Assembly (NCBI RefSeq): GCF_017308985.1
Contig: NZ_JADWPE010000006.1
Coordinates: 62,001-126,000 of the forward strand
Reading direction: 5' to 3'
Source: Lysobacter changpingensis
Lineage (GTDB): Bacteria; Pseudomonadota; Gammaproteobacteria; Xanthomonadales; Xanthomonadaceae
DNA length: 64,000 nt
Below, in pieces: positions 47,626-57,597 of this stretch. Every line of letters starts with the position of its first letter. The stretch's first letter is position 1. The notes below the pieces were generated by a model. The model did no database searches. It saw only the letters and a list, made by a program, of their open reading frames with translations, and was not told the DNA's origin. Position numbers and translations under genes: made by a program.

Positions 47626-47798
47626 GTGGCGACAGGAAGCGGGTGAAGCGGCGGGGCGCGGTTCCCGTCCTTCACCTGTTTCCGACCCCGTTCAGCACCT
47701 TCACCGCGACTTCATAGCCGCGGCGCTCTGCTTGGCGAAGCCACGGACACGGCGCCCCCGTACGCGAGGGAGTGCGTCGCAGCTCCGAGCAACCGCCA

Positions 47799-48566
47799 AT
47801 GAAACGAATCATCGCCGGCCTGGCTGCCGTCGCCGCGCTCGCGCTGGCGATCGGCGCCGGCGCCGCCTGGAACAAGTACCTGCGCGCGCCCTCCGTCGAA
47901 ATGCTGCCGATGCCGGCGCACCTGATCGCGCTGGATTCGCCGGCCGGACAGAAGCTTCTCGCGCGCGCCGAGGACGCCGACTTCGACGACTTGATGGCGA
48001 ACTTCGTGCCGCAGAGCCGGCGCGCGTTCTGCGGCGTCGCGAGCGCGCTGACCACGCTCAACGCCGCGCGCGCCACGCCCACGCCGCTCGACCAGTGGCG
48101 CCTGTTCGAACATCCCGGCGTGCGCGCCGATCCATGGAAGGTCAGTTTCATCGGCATGTCGCTGGACGATTTCGCCACGCTGCTTCGCGCGCACGGCGCG
48201 CGCGTGAACGTGGTGTACGCCTCGGAGTCGAACGTCGATGCGTTCCGCCGCAGCGTGCGCGAGAACCTCGCACGCGAGGGCGATTTCCTGCTGGTGAACT
48301 ACCAGCGCAGCGAACTGGGGCAGGCGCCGATGGGCCACATCTCGCCCATCGCCGCGTTCGACGAAGCGAGCGACCGCGTGCTGGTGCTCGACGTCGCCGC
48401 GCACAAATACCCGCCGACGTGGGTCGAAGTCGGATCGATGTGGAAGGCGATGCGCGCACCGCTGAATCCGGAAACGAAGATCACGCGCGGCTACCTGGTC
48501 GTGCATGGCGACGGCGTGGGCCCGGATGCCGTCACGGCGCGCGCAACCCTGGCGGACGCGGATTGA
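47799..48566 (+). CDS. Phytochelatin synthase-like cysteine protease
   Basis: A 255-residue protein with an N-terminal signal or anchor (MKRIIAGLAAVAALALAIGAGAA), then a phytochelatin-synthase (PF05023) papain-like domain. The triad is visible: Cys78 in RRAFCGVASALTTLN, His180 in MGHISPIAAF and Asp198 in VLVLDVAAHKYPPTWV. It lacks the plant C-terminal metal-sensing domain. Bacterial members such as the Nostoc enzyme mainly cleave glutathione to gamma-Glu-Cys; here the export signal implies a periplasmic glutathione-related role. The ATG at 47799 is preferred over one nine codons upstream because it starts the signal sequence. Confidence 0.88.
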   Translation: MKRIIAGLAAVAALALAIGAGAAWNKYLRAPSVEMLPMPAHLIALDSPAGQKLLARAEDADFDDLMANFVPQSRRAFCGVASALTTLNAARATPTPLDQWRLFEHPGVRADPWKVSFIGMSLDDFATLLRAHGARVNVVYASESNVDAFRRSVRENLAREGDFLLVNYQRSELGQAPMGHISPIAAFDEASDRVLVLDVAAHKYPPTWVEVGSMWKAMRAPLNPETKITRGYLVVHGDGVGPDAVTARATLADAD

Positions 48567-48599
48567 GCACGGCCACACGACTCGCGTCGGCACGAACCC

Positions 48600-50417
48600 T
48601 CACCCCCGCAATCGCCGCGCCAACCCGGACACCCGCGCCGCATGCCGCGCAAGCGCCGCACGCAGCACCGCCTCGCCCGCGCACACGTGCAGTTCGCGAC
48701 GCGCACGGGTGACGCCGGTGTAGAGCAACTCGCGCGACAGCGTGCGCGCGTCCTGCCTGGGCAGCAGCAGCCACACGGTGTCGAATTCCGAACCCTGCGC
48801 CTTGTGCACCGTCATCGCGAACGCGCCGCCGTGCGCCGGCAGCGACGCCGGATGGAAGCCGCGCACGCCATCGCTCCCCACGAACCATGCGACCGGCACG
48901 CCGGCCGCGTCGTGCTGCACCACGCCGATGTCGCCATTGAACAGGCCGTGGCGATAGCTGTTCTCCGTGACCAGCAGCAGGCGCCCGTGGAAGTACGGAT
49001 CGCGCTGCACGCCGGCGAGTGCGTCCTCGATGCGCTGGTTCAACGCCGCCGCGCCCTGCGCGCCTTCGCGCAGCGCGGTGAGCAGCCGCAGCGTCTGCGC
49101 CTGTCGCAGCGCTTCGGCGGGATCGTGCAACGCCATCAACGCGCGCCACGGTGACAGCAGCGTTTCGCGCGACGCGCCGGCGAGCGGATCGACCGCGTCT
49201 TCGTGGAAGTGCACGCCCGCGAGCCCTTCGCGCAGCAGCGTCACCGCGCGATCGGCATCGCCAACGCGCAACGCATCGGCGAGCGGTGCGAGATCCAGCG
49301 ACTGCGCCTGCCGGTATCCACGCCGCAACTGCACGCGATGGCCGGCCAGCGCACCGGCGTCGTCCGCGTGCGGAAACGGACCCAGCAACGGCGCCAGCGC
49401 GCGCGCAAGATCGGCCGGCAACGCATCGCCCTCGCCCGCCGCATCGGTGATCGCCGCGAGCACGTCGCCGGCTTCCACCGACGGCAACTGATCGCGATCG
49501 CCCAGCAGGACCAGGCGTGCGCCATCGGGCACGGCCTCGACCAGCTTGCACATCAGCGGCAGGTCGACCATCGACGCCTCGTCCACGACGATCGCGTCGA
49601 ACGGCAGCGGGTGGTCGGCGTCGTGGCGGAAACGCGGACTGTCGGGGATCGTGCCGAGCAACCGGTGCAGCGTGCTCGCCGACGAGGGAAGCGCATCGCA
49701 CCACGATTCTTCCGCTCCCTCGATGCCGCGCATCCGCGCGATGGCGGCACGCAGGCTTTCGGCCATGCGCTCGGCGGCGCGACCGGTCGGCGCGGCCAGC
49801 GCGATGCGCGGCACGGGCCGCCCGGCAAGCGCGGCCTGGGCGATCAGAAGCAGCAGCACGCGCGCGATCGTCGTGGTCTTGCCGGTACCCGGGCCGCCGG
49901 TGACCAGCAGGAGGGAACGCAACAGCGCCAGCGCCGCGGCGCGCGCCTGCCGGTCCGACTCCTCCGCATCGGGGAACAGCGCCTTGAACAGCGGCACCAC
50001 CGCCGAAACGTCGCCCATCGGCGGGGACGCAGCCGCGATGCGCCGCAGATGCTGCGCGAGCCGGCGTTCGTATTCGCGATAACGACGCAGATAGACCAGG
50101 TCGTCTTCCAGCACCAGCGGCGCCTGCCTGCTCGCCTCCTCGCGCGACGGCGTGGCAACCCAGCGCGACGAACGCAATGCGTCGCGCCACTGCCCCGCGT
50201 AGGGCCATTCCACGTTCGCATCGCACACCAGGTGCGGACGCGAGAGATCGAGTCCCGCGTGACCCTGTGCGATCGCCGACGACGCGAGCGCCGCGGCGAC
50301 CAGCACGCGATCGTCCGCATCGCCGTCCTCGCGGCCGAGCCGGCGCAGGCTCTGCGCGAGCGCGTGATCGACCGGTCGCAACGCGCCTTGCCGCAGCAGT
50401 GCATCGAGCAGGCTCAT
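48600..50417 (-). CDS. recD: Exodeoxyribonuclease V alpha subunit
   Basis: A 605-residue superfamily 1B 5'-3' helicase subunit of RecBCD. Walker A is LLLVTGGPGTGKTTTIARVL, Walker B is AIVVDEASMVDLPLM, and motif V/VI is FAMTVHKAQGSEFDTVWLL with ELLYTGVTRARRELHVCAG. The first ~130 residues form the RecD N-terminal domain. Its ATG overlaps the recB stop by four bases. It converges with the phytochelatin-synthase-like gene. Confidence 0.97.
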   Translation of the reverse strand: MSLLDALLRQGALRPVDHALAQSLRRLGREDGDADDRVLVAAALASSAIAQGHAGLDLSRPHLVCDANVEWPYAGQWRDALRSSRWVATPSREEASRQAPLVLEDDLVYLRRYREYERRLAQHLRRIAAASPPMGDVSAVVPLFKALFPDAEESDRQARAAALALLRSLLLVTGGPGTGKTTTIARVLLLLIAQAALAGRPVPRIALAAPTGRAAERMAESLRAAIARMRGIEGAEESWCDALPSSASTLHRLLGTIPDSPRFRHDADHPLPFDAIVVDEASMVDLPLMCKLVEAVPDGARLVLLGDRDQLPSVEAGDVLAAITDAAGEGDALPADLARALAPLLGPFPHADDAGALAGHRVQLRRGYRQAQSLDLAPLADALRVGDADRAVTLLREGLAGVHFHEDAVDPLAGASRETLLSPWRALMALHDPAEALRQAQTLRLLTALREGAQGAAALNQRIEDALAGVQRDPYFHGRLLLVTENSYRHGLFNGDIGVVQHDAAGVPVAWFVGSDGVRGFHPASLPAHGGAFAMTVHKAQGSEFDTVWLLLPRQDARTLSRELLYTGVTRARRELHVCAGEAVLRAALARHAARVSGLARRLRG

Positions 50418-53400
50418 GCGATCGCCTCCTCGCGCTTCGGCGCATGGCGGAACAGCGCATCGAGTCCATCGATCAGCGCGCGCGGCGGCGTCCACGCGTG
50501 CACGCCCGGCGAATCCTCGCGCGATGCATCCAGCCCGCGACAGAACAGATAGCGGATGCCGCCGAAGTGGGTGTCGTAGTCGTACGCGTCGCCCAGGCGG
50601 AAGCGCAGCCAGCGATGCAGCGCCAACGCATACAGCAGCGCCTGCAGCGTGTATTCGCTGTCGTCCATCGCCGCGGCGAGCGCATCGCGGTCGTACGCGG
50701 GCAACCGGTTGGATTTGTAATCGAGCACGAAGTAACGCCCGTCGTGCACGTAGACCAGGTCGATCTTGCCCGTCATCAGTCCTTCGAGCCGCTGCCGGTT
50801 GCCGAATGCATGGCGCTCGCGCAGCAGCCCGTGTTCGTGCATCAACGCGAGCAGGCGCGGAACCGGCGTGGCTTCAAGCGCGAAATGGAACTCCATTTCG
50901 GACAGCCGCGCATCGAACGGCACTTCGCACAAGCGCGTGCCTTCCGGCAACGCGACGGTGAGCGTATGCCCGACCAGCGGTGCGAGCACGGCCACGCCGT
51001 CGTCGACGTCCTCGTCCGCATAGCCTTCGCCGTGCAGCGCGTCGACGAGATGGCGGCGCTCGGCGTCCGGCACGCCATCGACAGGCCATCGCGACCACGC
51101 GCCGAAGTCCACGCATTCGAGCACCGAGTGCAGCACGTTGCCGAAACGGCTGCCACTGAATCGCCTGTCGTTGTCGAGTGTCGCATCGCCATCGAACGCG
51201 ATCGCGGCGGGTTCGTCCTGCGCACCGCCCTCTTCCACCACCGCGCGCGGCGCCGCTTCCACGCTGCCCGCCGATTCGTTCGCCAGCTGCGTGAAGCTGT
51301 ACACCCACCAGTCGCGGGAGACGACGCGCCGCGTCTGCCGCGCGGCAGGAACCGGATCACGATGATCCGGCGACAAGGCGTCTGGCAGCCGCAAGGGCAG
51401 CGACGGGCGATGCACGTCGATGGCTTCGCCAAGCGATTCGGCCAGTGCATCGACATCGCGCAGCATCGGCTCCAGCGGGCTCAGTTCCACGTTCGCGAAT
51501 GGCCCCGTCGCAAGCCACAGCGTGTGCCGCGCGCGGGTGAGGCCGACGTACAGCAGGCGCGCGTCCTCGCCGCGCTCCTCGCTTTCCTGCCGGCTGCGCG
51601 CGTCGTTCCACGCGCTCGCATGCTCGGGCGTCGCCTCGCTGCGCAGCTGGAGCACGCGGCCTTCGCCATCGTGGAACTCGCACAGGTTGCCGTTGCGCGC
51701 ATCGCGGCCGATCGCCGCGAACGGCAGGAAGACGAACGGGTACTCCAGGCCCTTGCTCTTGTGCAGCGTGAGGATCTGCACGCAGCGCGCATCGGATTCC
51801 AGGCGCAGCTGCTGGGTCTCGTCGCTGTCGTCGGCCTCGGCGATGCGCGTGCGCAGCCAGTCGACCAGGCCGTGTTCGCCGATCGCCTGGATGTCGGCTT
51901 CCTGCAGTACTTCGGCCAGCTGCAGCGTGTTGGTGAGGCGACGCTCGCCATCGGATTGCGCGAGCAGGCGCGGCGCGTGTTCCGCCGCGACGTCGCCGAG
52001 CATCGCCAGCGGCCCATGGCGCTGCCAGCGATCGCGCCATGCCAACGCGCGCAGTTGCCAATGACGATGCAGCTGCGCGTCCTCGTCGAAGCGCGCGAGC
52101 GTGTCGGCGTCGAGCCCCACCAGCATCGTCGCGAGCGCACCGCGCAGGCGTGCGTCGTCGTCCGGACGCAGCAACGCTTCGAGCAACGCGAGGACGTCGC
52201 ACGCTTCCCCGGTGGAGAACAGGCTGCGACGTCCCGCCGCGACGGCGGGAATGCCCGCACGCGACAGCGCCTCGCGCATCAGCGTCGCTTCGTTGTGGTT
52301 GCGCACGAGCACGGCGATGTCGCCGGATTGCGGCGCGCGATCGCCGCCGCGCTCGCGCAGCAGCGCTCGTCCTTCGCGCGCATCGGACAGCAGCGCGTGG
52401 ATCGCGGTCACGCAGGCCAGCGCGGCGAGCTGCCGCGCTTCGCCGACGTACCACTGCGGCTTGCGGCGGCCGTCGTCGGGCGACGGCAGCACGCAGACAT
52501 CGAGCGCCGGGGCGGTGCGGCCGTCGCGCTGGAAGTCCTCGTCGCGCACGGCGCCACCGGGCTCGACGTCGCGAAAGCGGATGCGCTCGTCGACGAACGC
52601 GGTCTCGCCGGCGCGGGCGTACAGCGTGGAGATCGCGCGCAGCAGCGAGGGACGCGAGCGGAAATTGCGGTCGAGCGCGGGCGCGCGTTGCGCGCGCTCG
52701 GCCGCCGCGAGATAGGTGTGAACGTCGCCGCCACGGAAGCGGTAGATCGCCTGCTTCGGATCGCCGATCAGGAACAGCGCCGCATCGTCGCGACCGAAGA
52801 TGCGTTCGAAGATCGCCCACTGGCGCGGATCGGTGTCCTGGAATTCGTCGACCAGCGCGAAGGCGTACTGCGCACGCAGGCGTTCGACGAGACGATCTCC
52901 GTGCGGGCCGTCCAGCGCGTCGGCAAGGTTGGCGATGAGGTCGTCGAAGGTCTGCTCGCGACGCAGGCGCTTGATCGCGGCGAGGCGTTGCGACGCCGCG
53001 TCGCGCACGCGATGCACGAGCGCGATGCGACGCGAGGCAAGCCATGCATCGCGCGCGTTCGCCGCTTCGAGGTACCGCGCGACGGCGTCGAAGAGCGGCG
53101 AGGATGGCGGCTGCAACGGCGCACCCCTCTTCGGCTTGTTGGTCTTGTCGGCGAGCATGCGCGGCGTGAGGCGGTCGAGCTTCTCGTGCACCGGCATCGA
53201 TGCATCGCCATGACCGCACCACTGTGCCAGCGCGTTGCGCAGTTCGAGTATCAACGCGGGCTTGTAGCTGGTGCCGTTGAGCACCTTGTTCCCGATGGCC
53301 GCGTGGAGCGCCGCGCAGGCGTCCTCGCCGTGCGTGAGGAACGCGTCGCGCAGCGTGGAGGCGGCAGCGAGCAGGTGCGGGAGCGGATCGGGCGAAGCCG

Positions 53401-54037
53401 GCGGCGGCGCGGGTTGCAGGCGCGGCACGTACAGCAGCTTGTAGAGGTCGCCGGCGAGGCCGTCGGGCGCGCGCCATTGCTGTTGCAGCAGTTCCGCATC
53501 GGTCGCCTCCGCGCCGAGCGAGCGCCACAGGTCGGTGGCGACGGCGTCGATCAGCTCGCGCTCGCTGCCGGTGAGTTCCGGCGCGAGCAGCGGCTGCCCC
53601 GCTTCGACCGCGTGTTCGGCGACCGCGCGCGCGCAGAAGCCGTGGATGGTGAACACCGCGGCCAGGTCCATTTCGCGCGCGGCCTGGCGCAGGCGACGCG
53701 CAAGCGCGAGCGGATCCTCGCGCCGTGACTGCCGTTCGATCAGCGCGCGCGTGACGGCCGCTTCGCTGTCGTCGTCCAGCGTGGTCGGCATCAGCGCGAC
53801 TTCGTTCGCGAGCCGCGCCGCGAGCTCGAGGCGCAGGCGCAGGCGTTCGCGCAGTTCCTGCGTCGCCGCTTCGGTGTAGGTGACGGCCAGGATTTCGCCG
53901 ACGCGCAGGCCGCGCTCGATCACCAGCCGCGTGACCAGCGTCGCCAGCGTGAAGGTCTTGCCGGTGCCGGCGCTGGCCTCGATCAGGCGCACGCCGTCGA
54001 GCGGCAGGTCGAGGAAGGGGTCGTGGACGGCGCTCAC
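50414..54037 (-). CDS. recB: Exodeoxyribonuclease V beta subunit
   Basis: A 1207-residue UvrD-like helicase-nuclease. Walker A is RLIEASAGTGKTFTLATL near residue 20, FALVDEFQDTDPRQW is motif II, and LTLHKSKGLEYPFVFLPF is motif V. The C-terminal nuclease domain has YFVLDYKSNRLP, where the Asp and Lys of the active site lie. It starts with GTG at 54037, overlapping the recC TGA (GTGA); the normal N-terminus (HDPFLDLPLDGVRLIEASAGTGKT) begins directly there. The complex processes double-strand breaks for RecA. Confidence 0.97.
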   Translation of the reverse strand: MSAVHDPFLDLPLDGVRLIEASAGTGKTFTLATLVTRLVIERGLRVGEILAVTYTEAATQELRERLRLRLELAARLANEVALMPTTLDDDSEAAVTRALIERQSRREDPLALARRLRQAAREMDLAAVFTIHGFCARAVAEHAVEAGQPLLAPELTGSERELIDAVATDLWRSLGAEATDAELLQQQWRAPDGLAGDLYKLLYVPRLQPAPPPASPDPLPHLLAAASTLRDAFLTHGEDACAALHAAIGNKVLNGTSYKPALILELRNALAQWCGHGDASMPVHEKLDRLTPRMLADKTNKPKRGAPLQPPSSPLFDAVARYLEAANARDAWLASRRIALVHRVRDAASQRLAAIKRLRREQTFDDLIANLADALDGPHGDRLVERLRAQYAFALVDEFQDTDPRQWAIFERIFGRDDAALFLIGDPKQAIYRFRGGDVHTYLAAAERAQRAPALDRNFRSRPSLLRAISTLYARAGETAFVDERIRFRDVEPGGAVRDEDFQRDGRTAPALDVCVLPSPDDGRRKPQWYVGEARQLAALACVTAIHALLSDAREGRALLRERGGDRAPQSGDIAVLVRNHNEATLMREALSRAGIPAVAAGRRSLFSTGEACDVLALLEALLRPDDDARLRGALATMLVGLDADTLARFDEDAQLHRHWQLRALAWRDRWQRHGPLAMLGDVAAEHAPRLLAQSDGERRLTNTLQLAEVLQEADIQAIGEHGLVDWLRTRIAEADDSDETQQLRLESDARCVQILTLHKSKGLEYPFVFLPFAAIGRDARNGNLCEFHDGEGRVLQLRSEATPEHASAWNDARSRQESEERGEDARLLYVGLTRARHTLWLATGPFANVELSPLEPMLRDVDALAESLGEAIDVHRPSLPLRLPDALSPDHRDPVPAARQTRRVVSRDWWVYSFTQLANESAGSVEAAPRAVVEEGGAQDEPAAIAFDGDATLDNDRRFSGSRFGNVLHSVLECVDFGAWSRWPVDGVPDAERRHLVDALHGEGYADEDVDDGVAVLAPLVGHTLTVALPEGTRLCEVPFDARLSEMEFHFALEATPVPRLLALMHEHGLLRERHAFGNRQRLEGLMTGKIDLVYVHDGRYFVLDYKSNRLPAYDRDALAAAMDDSEYTLQALLYALALHRWLRFRLGDAYDYDTHFGGIRYLFCRGLDASREDSPGVHAWTPPRALIDGLDALFRHAPKREEAIA

Positions 54038-57000
54038 GCGGCGGCTCCGGTGCGCGCATCGACACCTTGTCCGTGCACCACCGCGTCGAACAGGCGCGTG
54101 GCGAGTTCGCGGAAACGCACGCCGTCGGGGTCGTCGAACTCGCCCGCGAACGGATCGCGTCCGCGCAACGCGAGCTGCACCGCCGCGTTGTTCGCGTCGC
54201 CCCAGGTGCGGTCGCTTCCGGCCCACTGTTCCCGTGCCTGCTTCCATGCGGCCAGCTCCGCCGTCTCATCCGCACGCGGCGCGGCGTACCAGCGCCACGC
54301 CGAGCGCGCCTGGATCGGCAGCGGTTCGCGCATTCCTTCGCGATACAGCGCGAGCAGTTCACGCAACGCGGCGCGGGCCTGCACCACGGACAACGCGGCA
54401 CGTTCGCGCACGCCGGGGCCGTCGTCCCACTGCGCGAGCTGCGCCAGCGGGCGCGTGTCGCCGAGCGCCGACAGCACTAGCCAGTCGAGTCCGTGCGCGA
54501 TCTGCGCCGGACCGTGCAGCGTGTCCAGTCGCATGCGCAAGGCGCCACGCGGGTACAGGCGATCGAGATGGCCGTACAGGCGCGTGCCGTCGAGTTCGAG
54601 TTCGAACGCACGCGTCGCCGCATCGCCGTCGCGCCACTCGCGCAGGGAGATGGCGAACGGTTGCACCTGCGCTTTCAGGCCGGCGAGCTGGCGTTCGCCG
54701 AGCGGTCCGGACGGCAGCAGCGCGCGGGCACGAAGGCGTGCGGCAAGATCGTCCGTCTCGCCCGCCGCACAGGCCTCGAACACGACGTTCTGCAGTTTCC
54801 AGCGATCCAGGCCGCGCGCGGGCGCGGTCAACGGATCGAGGTCGTCGTGCGCGTCGATTTCGTCCGGCAACCGCAGGCCCATGCGCTGACGCAGGAACTG
54901 CCCGGCCGGATCGACGAGGAAACGACGCAGCGCGGTGAGCGGCAGCTCGGCGGGCACTTCGGTCTCGGAAAGCGCGTCGGTGAACCACGGCGCCGCTTCG
55001 ATACGTGGACCCCGCACCGCATCGGCGGCCGGATGCCAGGGCGCCAGATAACTGAAATGCCGCGGCTCGTCCTTCTGCCCGAACGCGCGCGGCGAGAACG
55101 GCTGCAACGGATGGTGCAGCACGAGGGCGTCCCGCGCGTTTTCGTCCAAGTGGTAATGCGCGGCGGCGTCGAGCAGTTCGGATACCAGCACCGAGGGCTC
55201 GCGTGCGCTGCCGTCGCGCGGATCGGCGCCGAGCCAGCTGACGTAGAAGACTTCACCGGCCGATGCGAACAGCTGCAGGAACAGGAAGCGGTCGTCCTCG
55301 CGCAGCGAGCGGTCGCCGTGGCGGCGCGCGGGCGTGGTCAGTTCCTGCGCCATCTTGTTGAGGCCGCCGGCGGGATCGCGACGCGGGTAATCGCCGTCGT
55401 TCATGCCGAGCAGGCAGATCGCGCGGAACGGGATCAGGCGCATCGGCACCATGCGCGCGAAGCTGACGCCGCCGGTGAGCAGCGGCGCGCGCGTGTCGGA
55501 TTCGGACAGCGCGGTGCGGAAATAGGCACGGGCGACGTCGGGCGGCACCGCGTCGTCGAAGCCGGCGTCGTGCGCGCTCTTGGCGAACGCATCGACGTGA
55601 CGGCGCAGGCGTTCGATCGCGCGCTGGTCGGCGATCGCGCGCGGGTGCCCGGGCAGCAGCGCGTCGAGCAGCGCGAACAGCGCATCGCGCCATTGCGCCG
55701 GCGTCATCGAGCGGCCGAGCACGCGCTCGTTGCGCGCCAGCACGCGCAGTACGCGGATCAGCGCATCAAGGGCGTCGAGCGCGCTGCCTTCCAGTCCGGT
55801 CCACGGCGCGACGCCGGCGAGGTCGGCGTCGTCGTTCGTGGCGTGGCCGAGCAGCAGGCGATCGAGCGCGAACCGCCACGTGTATGCGTCGTCGGCCGGA
55901 GCGTCGTGGCGCGCGCGATGGTCGGGATCCAGGCCCCAGCGCGCACCGGCGTCGTGCAGCCAGTGGCGCAGGCGTTCGAGGCCGGGGGCGTCGAGCCCGG
56001 CCGCTTCCATCAGCGCGGGCGTGGCGATCAGGTCGAGCACTTCGCTCACGCCGAAGCGCGCGTCGGGCAGTGCGAGCAGGCGCAGGAAGACGTCGGCCAG
56101 CGGCTCGCCGGCGAGCGGGCTCAGGTCGGCCAGCGCGTACGGAATATAGTCGCGCGTGCCGGCCAGGCCGCCGAACACGGCTTCGATGTGCGGGCGGTAC
56201 GGATCGATATCCGGCGCGAGCACGGCGATCTCGCGCGCCTGCAGCGGCGGGTCGAAGCGTGGATCGTCGAGCAGCGCGCGCAGTCGGTCGTGCAGCACCT
56301 GTACCTCGCGCAGGCGCGTGTGGCAGGCGTGGACCTGCAGGCTGGGATCGTCGCGATCGGCGTGTTTCCGCCACGGCCGCGGCGCGCGACGGTGGAGCAG
56401 GTCGCGTTGCAGGCGGCCGAGCAGGCTGTCGCGACCGGGCGCGTCGTCGGGCAGCGATTCCGGATCGGCGTAGCGCTCCTCCTCCACCGACGGATGCACC
56501 ACTTCGTAACCGCCCAGCACCGCCATGAAGTCGCGGCCGGCCGCGCCCCAGTTCGACAGCAGCGGGTTCTCGTCCTCGTGCTCGGCGGGATCCTGGCGCA
56601 GGCGCTCGGCGTAGGTCGGCAGGTCGCCCCAGTAGCGGCGCGATGGCGTCGGCACGTGGAAATGCAGCGTCCCCACCCTCGCCTGCGTGGCGATCACGCG
56701 CAGCACGTCGGGCGAGATGTTGAGCGTGGCGAAGGCGAACAGCCGCGCAGGCATGCCGGCGGGCAGCGGGGCGTCGGGCGCGGCGAAGCGGGCGAGGTAA
56801 TCGTCGATGCGGCGCGAGCGGTGGCGACGCCCGCCGGCGACGCGGCGCCACAGTTCGGCCTGCGCGTCGTTCGGCGCTTCGCCGGCTTCCCAGGCGAGCA
56901 GCCAGTCGCGGCGCCAGGCCTGGTATTTCTCGAAGATCGACGCGAGTTCGCCGGCCAGCGCCCAGGGCTTGAGCGCGTCGTCGCCCGACAGATAGGCCCG

Positions 57001-57351
57001 CAGCGGCGCGAAGGCGCGGCCGGCGAGCGCGGCCGGATCGGCGAGCTGCGCGTACAACCGCCATTGCAGTGCCGCCGCGTCCCGGTCCTCGCTGGCGCCG
57101 GGCACGTTGGCGTCGAGGGTCTCGCGGACGAATTCGCCGGGCGTCAGGAAGCGCAGGTTCGCGGCGATGCCGTGGCGCTGCGCGAGCGTCGACTGCAGCC
57201 AGCGGCGCATCGCGACCTGCGGGATCAGCACCACGTCCGGCGTCAGCAGCGGCCGGCCGGGCACGGGCTCGCGCAGCTGCGTGGCGAGCAGTTCGCCCAG
57301 CACGTCGAGCGCGTTGGAGTGGTAAATGCGGAAGTCGGAGCGGCCGGGCAT
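54034..57351 (-). CDS. recC: Exodeoxyribonuclease V gamma subunit
   Basis: A 1105-residue RecC, the Chi-recognising, inactive helicase-like subunit. It starts MPGRSDFRIYHSNALDVLGELLA (FxxYHSNxLxxL is typical). Family blocks are PLLTPDVVLIPQVAMRRWLQ, REIAVLAPDIDPYRPHIEAVFG, CLLGMNDGDYPRRDP, and ELPLTALRRFLVDPAGQFLRQRMG. Length is close to E. coli RecC (1122). First gene of recC-recB-recD, divergent from mlaF by about 246 bp. Confidence 0.97.
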   Translation of the reverse strand: MPGRSDFRIYHSNALDVLGELLATQLREPVPGRPLLTPDVVLIPQVAMRRWLQSTLAQRHGIAANLRFLTPGEFVRETLDANVPGASEDRDAAALQWRLYAQLADPAALAGRAFAPLRAYLSGDDALKPWALAGELASIFEKYQAWRRDWLLAWEAGEAPNDAQAELWRRVAGGRRHRSRRIDDYLARFAAPDAPLPAGMPARLFAFATLNISPDVLRVIATQARVGTLHFHVPTPSRRYWGDLPTYAERLRQDPAEHEDENPLLSNWGAAGRDFMAVLGGYEVVHPSVEEERYADPESLPDDAPGRDSLLGRLQRDLLHRRAPRPWRKHADRDDPSLQVHACHTRLREVQVLHDRLRALLDDPRFDPPLQAREIAVLAPDIDPYRPHIEAVFGGLAGTRDYIPYALADLSPLAGEPLADVFLRLLALPDARFGVSEVLDLIATPALMEAAGLDAPGLERLRHWLHDAGARWGLDPDHRARHDAPADDAYTWRFALDRLLLGHATNDDADLAGVAPWTGLEGSALDALDALIRVLRVLARNERVLGRSMTPAQWRDALFALLDALLPGHPRAIADQRAIERLRRHVDAFAKSAHDAGFDDAVPPDVARAYFRTALSESDTRAPLLTGGVSFARMVPMRLIPFRAICLLGMNDGDYPRRDPAGGLNKMAQELTTPARRHGDRSLREDDRFLFLQLFASAGEVFYVSWLGADPRDGSAREPSVLVSELLDAAAHYHLDENARDALVLHHPLQPFSPRAFGQKDEPRHFSYLAPWHPAADAVRGPRIEAAPWFTDALSETEVPAELPLTALRRFLVDPAGQFLRQRMGLRLPDEIDAHDDLDPLTAPARGLDRWKLQNVVFEACAAGETDDLAARLRARALLPSGPLGERQLAGLKAQVQPFAISLREWRDGDAATRAFELELDGTRLYGHLDRLYPRGALRMRLDTLHGPAQIAHGLDWLVLSALGDTRPLAQLAQWDDGPGVRERAALSVVQARAALRELLALYREGMREPLPIQARSAWRWYAAPRADETAELAAWKQAREQWAGSDRTWGDANNAAVQLALRGRDPFAGEFDDPDGVRFRELATRLFDAVVHGQGVDARTGAAA

Positions 57352-57597
57352 CGCCGTTATCTTGCCGGAGCGGCGTCGCGCGCGACGAGACGCGGCCGAT
57401 CCCGCATCGCTGGCATGCGCATTAAGGCCACCCCAAAAACGCGCCGCGATGATGTGCCGGCCGCGCGACATACCGTGCCGTGCGGCAGGCGGGCAAAGCG
57501 CGGCGAACCTGCGACAATGCCGCCTTTCCGGTTCCCGTTCAGCCCCTACCGGCCATGCTGCCCGGCCTTCCGGCAGTCCGCCGACACACGCACGCGC

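Noticed and set aside
50177-53728. 1183-residue frame antisense to recB and recD
   Set aside because: recB and recD are complete on the other strand with all helicase motifs; the shadow has none.
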